Of a stretch of 6,679 bases of DNA, positions 1-5,247 are shown in pieces. Each line of letters opens with the position of its first letter. The first letter of the stretch is position 1. A program made the position numbers and the translations under genes. This stretch comes from JANNAV01 sp031384695 (GTDB lineage: Bacteria; Pseudomonadota; Alphaproteobacteria; Rhodobacterales; Rhodobacteraceae): contig JANNAV010000172.1 in assembly GCA_031384695.1 (NCBI GenBank), positions 1-6,679 on the forward strand, in the 5' to 3' direction. The notes beneath the pieces were generated by a model. It saw nothing but the letters and a program-made list of their open reading frames with translations, had not been told where the DNA came from and did not search any database.

Positions 1-141
1 ATCGACGCCTACAACAACGGTCGACGACTGAAGACCCTCAATGGTCTGACACCTGCGCAGTTCATCTGGAAAGAATGGCAAGCGGCACCCGAAACGTTCA
101 TCCGAGAACCGTGCCACTTGACCTCGGGACTATACACCTAG
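1..141 (+). CDS. IS481-type transposase, C-terminal fragment (5' part outside window)
   Basis: Frame 1 is open from the window edge to a TAG at 139-141 and gives 46 residues. It begins IDAYNNGRRLKTLNGLTPAQ and ends GLYT. The block YNxxRRLKTLxGLTPxxF, followed by a Trp-containing stretch, a Pro-x-x-Phe and a terminal GLxT, is what I recall from the end of the DDE (rve) domain of IS481-family transposases. Such an enzyme cuts and joins the ends of its own element. The catalytic D, D and E lie upstream and are not in the window, so I cannot tell whether the full gene is intact. It converges on the lipoprotein gene, whose stop lies only 3 bases past this stop codon. IS3-family transposases share this fold and are the main alternative. 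The TGT/ACA-like end and the CTAG at the border favour IS481. Confidence 0.75.
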   Translation: MDAYNNGRRLKTLNGLTPAQFIWKEWQAAPETFIREPCHLTSGLYT

Positions 142-142
142 G
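111..142 (+). mobile_element. Right end of IS481-type element with presumed CCTAGG target site
   Basis: Read from the minus strand, the DNA ending at 136 starts TGTATAGTCCCGAGGTC. IS481-family inverted repeats characteristically begin TGT. Immediately outside lies CCTAGG (137-142), which fits NCTAGN, the 6-base target reported for IS481 in Bordetella. If the element ends at 136, the last Thr codon and the TAG stop of the transposase are partly made of target DNA. The left end and the matching CCTAGG copy are outside the window, so the exact inner limit of the repeat (here set at 111) is a guess. Confidence 0.45.
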
Positions 143-144
143 CG

Positions 145-609
145 CTATTTCAGGAACTGATCGGCGCTGATCCGGCCCAGATTGCCGAACAGTTGCGCCA
201 GCAACCCGCGACCCTTGATATTGGTCTCGGTCACCCGGCGCGAAATCGCCACCACCCGGCCCTTCTCAAGGCCAAACCGCTCGATATTCTCCACCGTGCC
301 GCCATCGTCGAACGTCACCGCCACCACCTCGCGGGTTTCCTCTTTCGGCGGCAGCGCGCCTGCGTGCTTCCAGCGGCTTTGCACATAATACCAGCCGTGA
401 TCGTTCAGCAGCCCGGCCGCCGATGGCCTGCCTATGGTGGCCGCCACAGTGTCGCGGTTGTCGCGCCCCACTTCGATCAGCCCCAACTCGTCATCCGACG
501 GGATGTAGCCGTGGTTGCGGTAAACCGGCGCGCAGGCGGTGGTCACAAGCAGGACACCCGCCAGCAGAACTCCTGCCGCGCCGCGCCTCGTAAAACCCTG
601 TCCTGCCAT
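145..609 (-). CDS. bamE: Outer membrane protein assembly factor BamE (SmpA/OmlA lipoprotein)
   Basis: A 154-residue lipoprotein of the SmpA/OmlA family. BamE is a periplasm-facing, outer-membrane-anchored subunit of the Bam complex that inserts beta-barrel proteins. Residues 1-25 form a signal peptide (basic TRR at 7-9, hydrophobic 11-23). It ends LVTTAC with Cys26 as the lipid attachment site; Thr at -3 is a slightly unusual lipobox. The SmpA domain covers about 30-125, including GYIPSDDELGLIEVG, the glycine-turn segment TIGRPS, the WYYVQSRW strand and VVAVTFDDGGTVENI. The start at 607-609 is chosen because GAGG lies six bases upstream; an in-frame ATG four codons earlier (619-621) is the alternative. 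Length matches alphaproteobacterial members and exceeds the ~113 residues of E. coli BamE. Its 3' end abuts the IS, but the coding sequence looks complete. Confidence 0.87.
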   Translation of the reverse strand: MAGQGFTRRGAAGVLLAGVLLVTTACAPVYRNHGYIPSDDELGLIEVGRDNRDTVAATIGRPSAAGLLNDHGWYYVQSRWKHAGALPPKEETREVVAVTFDDGGTVENIERFGLEKGRVVAISRRVTETNIKGRGLLAQLFGNLGRISADQFLK

Positions 610-840
610 GCCTGCCCTCATGCAATGGGTCGCGCCTTGTCCGACATCTTGCCCCACGCCTCTCTTGCAAGCGCCGGTTGGCGGCGTTACGTGAAAGCTA
701 CAAGACAATGACGGTTTGCCCGACCTTTGCACTGGCTTACAGAATGACGCTGCACTGTTCAAGAATGGAACGCGAAACACTCCGTGCATGCGCCGAAACG
801 CGGCAAGCCGACCCGCCTCACCCGTACCCCAGGATACCCG
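610..840. promoter_or_regulatory. Divergent intergenic region between bamE and the DUF177 gene
   Basis: This 231-base spacer should carry the promoters of both flanking genes. The palindrome CTTGCAAG lies at 664-671. Read leftwards it gives CTTGCA, a 17-base spacer and GATGTC (643-648), a plausible bamE promoter about 34 bases before its ATG. Read rightwards the same box has only a poor TTACGT partner (687-692). A second weak rightward option is TTTGCC (715-720), 17 bases, TACAGA (738-743). I see no RNA gene or credible ORF here. All promoter assignments are by eye. Confidence 0.35.
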
Positions 841-1416
841 ATGCCCGCCGATGATGCCGCCTCCGCCACTCTGCCCAGCCTGCCTTACCGCGTGGCGGCG
901 CTCGCCGCGCGCAAGCCGACCCGCTTTGCCTTCACCCCCGATGGCCGTGCCCGCGCGGCGATTGCGGCCGCCCTCGATCTGCTGGAATTGCCGCAACTCA
1001 CCCTGAAAGGCGAGATCACGGCGCAGGGGCGCAACGATTACCTCCTGAACGCGGCGCTCGCAGCCACGGTGGTGCAACCCTGCGCCATCAGTCTTGCCCC
1101 CGTCACCACCCGGATCACCGAAACCATCGCGCGGCGCTATCTGCAGGATTTCACCGACCCCACCGGCGACGAGACCGAACTTGCCGACGAACTGGACGCC
1201 GAACCGCTGCCCGAGGTGATCGACATTGCCGCCGTGGCGATGGAGGCGCTGCTGCTGGCGCTGCCGCTGTTCCCGCGCGCGCCCGGTGTGGCCTTGGGCA
1301 ATGTCACCGCAACCGCCCCCGGCGCGCAGCCGCTTGATGACGCCGCGCTGAAGCCGTTCGCCGGTTTGGCGGGCTTTGCGGCCAGGCTGAAATCGCCCGG
1401 CGGGGATGCGGCTTGA
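841..1416 (+). CDS. DUF177 / YceD-family protein
   Basis: A 191-residue protein of the DUF177 (YceD) family. These are small soluble proteins encoded next to rpmF in many bacteria; plant relatives are needed for 23S rRNA accumulation, so a role in large-subunit rRNA biogenesis is likely but not proven here. Family marks are the central VVQPCAISLAPV (Cys81, where E. coli-type members also have a cysteine-bearing strand), an acidic segment at 104-122, the helix EALLLALPLFPRAPG (135-149) and KPFAGLAG near the C-terminus. The ATG at 841 is preferred because AGGA (831-834) lies six bases upstream. An in-frame ATG at 784 would add 19 residues without family resemblance. The gene is followed by rpmF, but a good promoter lies between them, so co-transcription is optional. 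Confidence 0.83.
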   Translation: MPADDAASATLPSLPYRVAALAARKPTRFAFTPDGRARAAIAAALDLLELPQLTLKGEITAQGRNDYLLNAALAATVVQPCAISLAPVTTRITETIARRYLQDFTDPTGDETELADELDAEPLPEVIDIAAVAMEALLLALPLFPRAPGVALGNVTATAPGAQPLDDAALKPFAGLAGFAARLKSPGGDAA

Positions 1417-1444
1417 AACTGCGTCCTGCAACGCCTTAGAAAAG

Positions 1445-1475
1445 GGCTTGCACCCCGCGCGAAACCCACTATGTT
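1445..1475 (+). promoter_or_regulatory. Candidate sigma-70 promoter for rpmF-plsX-fabH
   Basis: CTTGCA (1447-1452), a 17-base GC-rich spacer and TATGTT (1470-1475). The -10 matches four of six consensus bases and the -35 keeps the TTG core that dominates in Rhodobacter-type promoters. The expected transcript start is near 1482, leaving a leader of about 100 bases before rpmF. The arrangement matches the tRNA-Pro promoter at 5062-5092 in spacing and in many spacer bases, which strengthens both calls. Confidence 0.55.
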
Positions 1476-1548
1476 CCGCGCCTCATTCACAGGCTGCACG
1501 GCACTTGACGCCCTTCCGGGTAACATGCTGAACAGCAAAAGAAAAACA

Positions 1549-1573
1549 GGGGCAAGCCCCCTCTTATCAAGGG
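1549..1573 (+). promoter_or_regulatory. rpmF leader: two mutually exclusive mini-hairpins around the ribosome binding site
   Basis: GGGG (1549-1552) can pair with CCCC (1557-1560) across the tetraloop CAAG. CCCT (1559-1562) can instead pair with AGGG (1570-1573), which is the core of the rpmF Shine-Dalgarno AAGGG. The two stems share bases 1559-1560, so both cannot form together. Each is only four base pairs, so this could equally be chance in GC-rich DNA. The Shine-Dalgarno itself (1569-1573, seven bases before ATG 1581) is clear. Confidence 0.3.
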
Positions 1574-1580
1574 TCGAGAC

Positions 1581-1787
1581 ATGGCTGTCCCGCAGAACCG
1601 AGTCACCAAATCCAAGCGCAACATGCGCCGCGCCCATGATGCTTTGGTCGCCGGAAACCCCACCGATTGCCCGAATTGTGGCGAGTTGAAGCGCCCGCAT
1701 CACGTGTGCAGCTCTTGCGGCCACTACGACTCGCGCGAAGTCGTGGCCATCGCCAAAGCCACCGATCTGGATGAGGACGCGGCGTAA
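1581..1787 (+). CDS. rpmF: 50S ribosomal protein L32
   Basis: A 68-residue bL32, a small protein of the large ribosomal subunit. The N-terminus MAVPQNRVTKSKRNMRRAHD is diagnostic. A zinc-ribbon follows with Cys30-x2-Cys33 and Cys43-x2-Cys46, then GHYDSREV. All four cysteines are present, so this is the zinc-binding form. Length is typical for alphaproteobacteria, with an acidic tail (TDLDEDAA). AAGGG at 1569-1573 sets the start at 1581. The plsX start lies 11 bases after the stop, an order (rpmF-plsX-fabH) kept across many proteobacteria that couples ribosome synthesis to lipid synthesis at the level of transcription. Confidence 0.97.
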   Translation: MAVPQNRVTKSKRNMRRAHDALVAGNPTDCPNCGELKRPHHVCSSCGHYDSREVVAIAKATDLDEDAA

Positions 1788-1798
1788 GCCGCCCTTGC

Positions 1799-2959
1799 GT
1801 GACCGCGCCCGTGGCGACCGGATCTCAACCTCCGCCCCCCGCAAGCGCCGCCCGCGCCTCTCAGAACCGCATCGTTATTTCGGTTGACGCCATGGGCGGC
1901 GACCTTGGGCCGGGGGCAGTTGTCGCCGGCCTTGCGCTTTCAGCCATCGCTCATCCCGCCGCTCATTTCATCCTGCATGGCGACGAGGCAGCCCTCGCCC
2001 CCCTTCTTGCGCGCCACCCGAACCTTGCCGCCAGCATCACTCTACGCCACGCCGCCCGCGTCGTCACCATGACCGACAAGCCCAGCCAGGTGATGCGCCA
2101 TGGTGCCGGCACCTCGATGTGGTCCTGCATTGATGCGGTCAAGAACGGCGAGGCGATGGTGGCGGTCAGTTGCGGCAACACCGGCGCTTTGATGGCGGTC
2201 TCGATGATCCGCCTGCGCAAACTGCCCGGCGTCAACCGCCCCGCAATTGCCTGCCTCTGGCCCTCGCGCAATCCTGGCGGCTTTAATCTGATGCTCGATG
2301 TCGGCGCCGATATCAAAGCCGAGGCCGCCGATTTGCTGCAATACGCCGCCATGGGCGCCTCCTATGCCCGCAACGGCTTTGGCCTGTCGCGCCCGCGCGT
2401 CGGCCTGCTGAATGTCGGCACCGAAGAGCATAAGGGCCGCGCCGAATTGAAACTGGCGCATGATCAGATGGCCGCCGCCGCCGAAGTGGGCGATTACGAA
2501 TTCATCGGTTTTGTCGAGGGCGGCGATCTGCCCTCCAACCGGGTCGATGTGATCGTAACCGACGGTTTCACCGGCAACATCGCGCTGAAAACCGGCGAGG
2601 GCACCGCAAAGCTGATCTCGGATTTCCTGCGCGAGGCGTTCAACGCCACGTTCCTCTCGAAAATCGCGGCCCTGCTGGCGATGAACTCGCTGAAACGCCT
2701 GCGCCTGCGGATTGATCCGCGCCGGGTCAATGGCGGGGTGTTTCTGGGGTTGAACGGCACGGTGGTGAAATCGCACGGCTCGGCCGATGCCACCGGGGTT
2801 GCCGCCGCCCTCGCACTGGCAATCCAGCTTTCGGATGCGGGCTTTCTCGAACGGCTGGCTGCCCGGGTTGCATCGGCGGTGCGCGCGGGGCAGGATGTGG
2901 CGGCAACAGCACCCGGCGCGGATGCGGCACCAGAGACAGGAACGGGATCCAGCGAATGA
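1799..2959 (+). CDS. plsX: Phosphate acyltransferase PlsX
   Basis: PlsX converts acyl-ACP and phosphate to acyl-phosphate, the acyl donor for PlsY in the first step of phosphatidic acid synthesis; it acts as a peripheral membrane enzyme. The 386-residue product shows the family blocks in order: SVDAMGGD (28-35), a KPSQ/GTSMW region (94-108), VAVSCGNTGA (121-130), LMLDVGAD (164-171), LLNVGTEEHKG (203-213), VTDGFTGN (253-260) and VKSHGSA (323-329). The start is a GTG at 1799, 11 bases after rpmF and without a good Shine-Dalgarno. A second in-frame GTG is at 1811, and the first in-frame ATG (1892) would cut into the core, so translation probably depends on coupling to rpmF. A Pro/Ala-rich N-terminal extension of about 23 residues and an Ala/Gly-rich C-terminal tail (from about 360) flank the core. 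The stop overlaps the fabH start by four bases (ATGA). Confidence 0.95.
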   Translation: MTAPVATGSQPPPPASAARASQNRIVISVDAMGGDLGPGAVVAGLALSAIAHPAAHFILHGDEAALAPLLARHPNLAASITLRHAARVVTMTDKPSQVMRHGAGTSMWSCIDAVKNGEAMVAVSCGNTGALMAVSMIRLRKLPGVNRPAIACLWPSRNPGGFNLMLDVGADIKAEAADLLQYAAMGASYARNGFGLSRPRVGLLNVGTEEHKGRAELKLAHDQMAAAAEVGDYEFIGFVEGGDLPSNRVDVIVTDGFTGNIALKTGEGTAKLISDFLREAFNATFLSKIAALLAMNSLKRLRLRIDPRRVNGGVFLGLNGTVVKSHGSADATGVAAALALAIQLSDAGFLERLAARVASAVRAGQDVAATAPGADAAPETGTGSSE

Positions 2960-3927
2960 CGCTACGCGCCGTGGTCAAAGGCATCGGGCACTACCTGCCC
3001 GACAGGGTCGTGCCGAACTCCGAACTTGAAGAACTGGTGCAGACCACTGACGAATGGATCAGGTCGCGCTCGGGGATCGAGCGGCGGCACTTTGCCGCCG
3101 AAGGCCAGACCACCTCCGATCTTGCCACCCGCGCCGCCCTCGCCGCTTTGGCCGATGCGGGGCTGCAACCCTCCGACATCGACGCGATCATCCTTGCCAC
3201 CTCCACCGCCGATCTCACCTTCCCCGCTGCCGCCACCATGGTGCAGGGCAAACTGGGCATGACCGGCGGTTTCGCCTTCGATATCCAGGCCGTCTGCGCC
3301 GGGTTCGTCTTTGCCCTCACCACCGCCAACGCCCTGATCCTGTCGGGCGAGGTGAAACGCGTGCTGGTGATCGGGGCCGAAACCTTCTCGAAACTGATGG
3401 ATTGGACCGACCGCTCCACCTGCGTGCTGTTCGGCGATGGCGCCGGTGCTCTGGTGCTTGAGGCGGCCGAGGGTGATGGCACCACCGCTGATCGTGGCAT
3501 CCTCGCCACCGATCTCAACAGCGACGGCACCTTGCGCGACCTCCTTTACGTCGATGGCGGCACCTCCACCGGCACCACCGGTTATCTTCGGATGCAAGGT
3601 AAGGAAGTGTTCCGCCACGCCGTTGAAAAACTTGCCGAAACTGCTCATCGTGCCTTGGCCAAGGCGGGACTTTCGGGCGAGGATGTCGATTGGATCGTGC
3701 CGCATCAGGCCAATATCCGCATCATCGAAGGCACCGCCAAACGCATGCAGGTGCCGATGGACCGCGTGGTTGTCACGGTGCAGGATCACGGCAACACCTC
3801 CGCCGCCTCGATCCCGCTGGCGCTGTCGGTTGGCCGTGCCCGTGGGCAGATCAAACAGGGTGATCTGATCGTCACCGAGGCCATCGGCGGCGGCCTTGCC
3901 TGGGGCTCGGTGGTGCTGCGCTGGTAA
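2956..3927 (+). CDS. fabH: Beta-ketoacyl-ACP synthase III FabH
   Basis: FabH condenses acetyl-CoA (or another short primer) with malonyl-ACP to start type II fatty-acid synthesis in the cytosol. The 323-residue protein carries the full triad: Cys114 in DIQAVCAGFVFAL, His250 in VPHQANIRI and Asn280 in DHGNTSAASIP, corresponding to Cys112, His244 and Asn274 of the 317-residue E. coli enzyme. GDGAGALVLE (about 162-171) and the glycine-rich C-terminal EAIGGGLAWGSVVLRW also fit. The N-terminal thiolase-fold half is recognisable from the GIGHYLPDRVVPN start and the TTDEWIRSRSGIERR segment. The ATG at 2956 overlaps the plsX stop (ATGA), the usual sign of translational coupling. Here fabH is followed by ihfA rather than fabD, as in other alphaproteobacteria. 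Confidence 0.97.
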   Translation: MTLRAVVKGIGHYLPDRVVPNSELEELVQTTDEWIRSRSGIERRHFAAEGQTTSDLATRAALAALADAGLQPSDIDAIILATSTADLTFPAAATMVQGKLGMTGGFAFDIQAVCAGFVFALTTANALILSGEVKRVLVIGAETFSKLMDWTDRSTCVLFGDGAGALVLEAAEGDGTTADRGILATDLNSDGTLRDLLYVDGGTSTGTTGYLRMQGKEVFRHAVEKLAETAHRALAKAGLSGEDVDWIVPHQANIRIIEGTAKRMQVPMDRVVVTVQDHGNTSAASIPLALSVGRARGQIKQGDLIVTEAIGGGLAWGSVVLRW

Positions 3928-3985
3928 TTCTGTGCAGAAAATGCGCCGAACCTCTCTTTTAAGATCATCCCCCAAGTCACTGTTA

Positions 3986-4014
3986 TTGACTCGCAATTTG
4001 ATCCGGCGCAGCAT
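3986..4014 (+). promoter_or_regulatory. Candidate promoter for ihfA and the MerR-like gene
   Basis: TTGACT (3986-3991) matches five of six -35 consensus bases. It is followed, after a 17-base spacer, by a poor -10 candidate CAGCAT (4009-4014). The 111-base spacer after fabH has lower GC than its surroundings and holds no clear terminator; there is only a short imperfect palindrome, TTCTGTGCAGAA, directly after the fabH stop (3928-3939). Read-through from fabH therefore remains possible. Confidence 0.4.
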
Positions 4015-4038
4015 GGTGAAAAATCCGGGGGGATGAAT

Positions 4039-4341
4039 ATGAGTGACAAGACTCTGACGCGCATGGATCTGAGCGAGGCCGTCTTTCGCGAAGTGGGCCT
4101 CTCGCGCAACGAATCCGCCGATCTGGTGGAAACCGTGTTGTTGCACGTCTCCGATGCGCTGGCCTCGGGTGAGACGGTAAAGATATCGTCCTTCGGCACC
4201 TTCTCGGTGCGCGACAAAACCGCGCGCGTGGGCCGCAACCCCAAAACCGGCGACGAGGTGCCGATCAGCCCGCGCCGCGTGCTGACATTCCGGCCTTCGC
4301 ATCTGATGAAAGATCGCGTCGCCGCCGGTAAAAAGCGTTAA
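4039..4341 (+). CDS. ihfA: Integration host factor subunit alpha
   Basis: IHF alpha pairs with IHF beta to bind specific sites and bend DNA by about 160 degrees, acting in transcription, replication and recombination. The 100-residue protein has the HU/IHF fold: dimerising helices (about 1-45), ISSFGTFSVRDKTAR (49-63), and the DNA-binding arm GRNPKTGDEVPISPRRVLTF (65-84), with Pro68 in the place of the DNA-intercalating proline. The N-terminus MSDKTLTRMDLSEAVFREVG is typical of Rhodobacterales IhfA. ATG 4039 is chosen over ATG 4033 because the purine run GGGGGG (4027-4032) is six bases before 4039 but directly touches 4033. The MerR-like gene follows 15 bases after the stop, so the two are probably one transcript. 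Confidence 0.95.
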   Translation: MSDKTLTRMDLSEAVFREVGLSRNESADLVETVLLHVSDALASGETVKISSFGTFSVRDKTARVGRNPKTGDEVPISPRRVLTFRPSHLMKDRVAAGKKR

Positions 4342-4356
4342 GCGGCGGGTCGGCGG

Positions 4357-5040
4357 ATGGATAAGTCACCCGACGCCTTCCGCACCATCTCCGAGGTGGC
4401 CGATCACCTTGAGACGCCCGCCCATGTGCTGCGCTTTTGGGAAAGCCGCTTTCCCCAGATCCGCCCGGTGAAACGCGCGGGTGGGCGGCGCTATTACCGC
4501 CCCACCGATGTGGCCCTGCTCACCGGCATCAAGCGCCTGTTGCATGATGAAGGGCTGACCATCCGCGGTGTGCAGAAGATTCTGCGCGAGCAAGGCGTGC
4601 GCCATGTGGCGGGCCTGTCCGGCATCGTGTTGTCCGATGATGCCGACATCGACGCCGAAGCAGCCCTCGAAGTGGCCCTTGCCAGTTTCGCCCGCCCCGC
4701 GCCGAACGATGCCGAGCCGGTAGAGCCGGAATCGGCACAAATCTTCGCCCTCGAATCCGCCCTCCGGCGCGCCGCCGCGCAGCAACCCCCTGCCGCCGCC
4801 TCGGCACCATCGCCGGAAGCTGGCCCAGAAGTTACTCCCGAATCTGCTCCCGAATCCGCAATCGCCGATCTCTTCACCGCAGAACCCGCCGCAACCTCCC
4901 CCGCCGATCTGCTGCACCGCCTGCGCGCCCTGCCGCCCGGCGCGCTCCATGGCCAGATTGTGCGCGCCACCCACCTGCAAGACCGCCTGCGCACCCTCCT
5001 CGCGCGGATGCAAAGCCGCAGCCTGCACCCCAATTCCTGA
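4357..5040 (+). CDS. MerR-like transcriptional regulator, no sensor cysteines
   Basis: A 227-residue protein with an N-terminal MerR-type winged helix: helix-turn-helix in TISEVADHLETPAHVLRFWE (10-29), wing GGRRYYRPTDV (42-52), then a helix containing LLHDEGLTIRGVQKILREQG (61-80). MerR proteins usually bind DNA as dimers and activate promoters with long spacers. No cysteine occurs anywhere, so metal or thiol sensing of the classic kind is unlikely. The usual dimer coiled coil is not obvious. Instead about 95-180 is Ala/Pro/Glu-rich and probably disordered, with PEVTPESAPES repeats, and it ends in a basic amphipathic helix (about 182-219). There is no clear Shine-Dalgarno before ATG 4357, so coupling to ihfA is likely. 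An ihfA-merR pairing is common in proteobacteria. Its targets cannot be told from sequence. Confidence 0.85.
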   Translation: MDKSPDAFRTISEVADHLETPAHVLRFWESRFPQIRPVKRAGGRRYYRPTDVALLTGIKRLLHDEGLTIRGVQKILREQGVRHVAGLSGIVLSDDADIDAEAALEVALASFARPAPNDAEPVEPESAQIFALESALRRAAAQQPPAAASAPSPEAGPEVTPESAPESAIADLFTAEPAATSPADLLHRLRALPPGALHGQIVRATHLQDRLRTLLARMQSRSLHPNS

Positions 5041-5061
5041 TTGCACCCCGATGTGCTTTCC

Positions 5062-5092
5062 GGCTTGCCCCCGCCCCGAATATCGCTATGAA
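5062..5092 (+). promoter_or_regulatory. Candidate promoter of tRNA-Pro(GGG)
   Basis: CTTGCC (5064-5069), 17 bases, TATGAA (5087-5092). The -10 lies 11 bases before the mature tRNA 5' end, placing transcription start near 5099 with a leader of about five bases, as expected for a tRNA gene. Spacing and several spacer positions (GG before CTTGC, GAA at the same offset, C before TATG) are shared with the promoter before rpmF. Confidence 0.55.
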
Positions 5093-5103
5093 CACCCTCG
5101 TGT

Positions 5104-5181
5104 CGGGCCGTGGCGCAGCCTGGTTAGCGCGTCCGTCTGGGGGGCGGAAGGTCGAGAGTTCAAATCTCTCCGGCCCGACCA
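5104..5181 (+). tRNA. tRNA-Pro, anticodon GGG
   Basis: A complete cloverleaf. The acceptor stem CGGGCCG (5104-5110) pairs with CGGCCCG (5171-5177), followed by discriminator A and an encoded CCA (5179-5181). The D stem is GCGC/GCGC around AGCCTGGTTA. The anticodon stem TCCGT/GCGGA has one T-G pair at its base. The loop CTGGGGG places GGG at 5139-5141, with G at position 37 as expected for tRNA-Pro. The T arm is GAGAG-TTCAAAT-CTCTC. It reads CCC (and CCU by wobble) proline codons, which are frequent in this GC-rich genome. It lies 63 bases after the MerR-like gene on the same strand. Confidence 0.97.
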
Positions 5182-5186
5182 TCACA

Positions 5187-5230
5187 GAACCCGCCCGCCA
5201 GCCTTCGCGCTGCGCGGGCGGTTCCGTCTT
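5187..5230 (+). terminator. GC-rich hairpin after tRNA-Pro, probable terminator
   Basis: GAACCCGCCCGC (5187-5198) pairs with GCGGGCGGTTC (5214-5224) with one bulged C. It continues with CAGC (5199-5202) against GCTG (5209-5212), one bulged C at 5213, and the loop CTTCGC. That is about 15 base pairs, mostly G-C, the strongest hairpin in the window. The tail TTCCGTCTTGT is only moderately T-rich, so it may terminate incompletely or serve mainly as a tRNA 3'-processing barrier. It ends 23 bases before dcd. Confidence 0.6.
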
Positions 5231-5247
5231 GTATCTGCAAAGGCCGC

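Noticed and set aside
193..711. A plus-strand 172-codon frame opposite bamE
   Set aside because: It is the shadow of the bamE lipoprotein frame, Arg/His/Pro-rich, with no ribosome site or family resemblance.
145..1431. A 428-residue minus-strand reading frame extending the bamE frame far upstream
   Set aside because: Only its last 154 codons look like a protein family, with a signal peptide and lipobox. The rest is antisense to the DUF177 gene and the spacer, with Gly/Arg-rich shadow composition.
3985..4020. An IHF self-binding site (WATCAA-N4-TTR) before ihfA
   Set aside because: The only candidate, on the minus strand around GATCAA (3998-4003), fails the first base and the TTR half, so autoregulation is not supported.
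2962..4302. A 446-codon minus-strand frame opposite fabH and ihfA
   Set aside because: It is antisense to two well-identified genes. Its His/Gly/Ala-rich composition is the usual shadow of GC-biased codons, and no family is recognisable.
5154..5181. tRNA-Pro 3' end as an integration (att) site
   Set aside because: No second copy of the T-arm/acceptor sequence and no integrase gene are present; dcd follows directly as ordinary housekeeping DNA.
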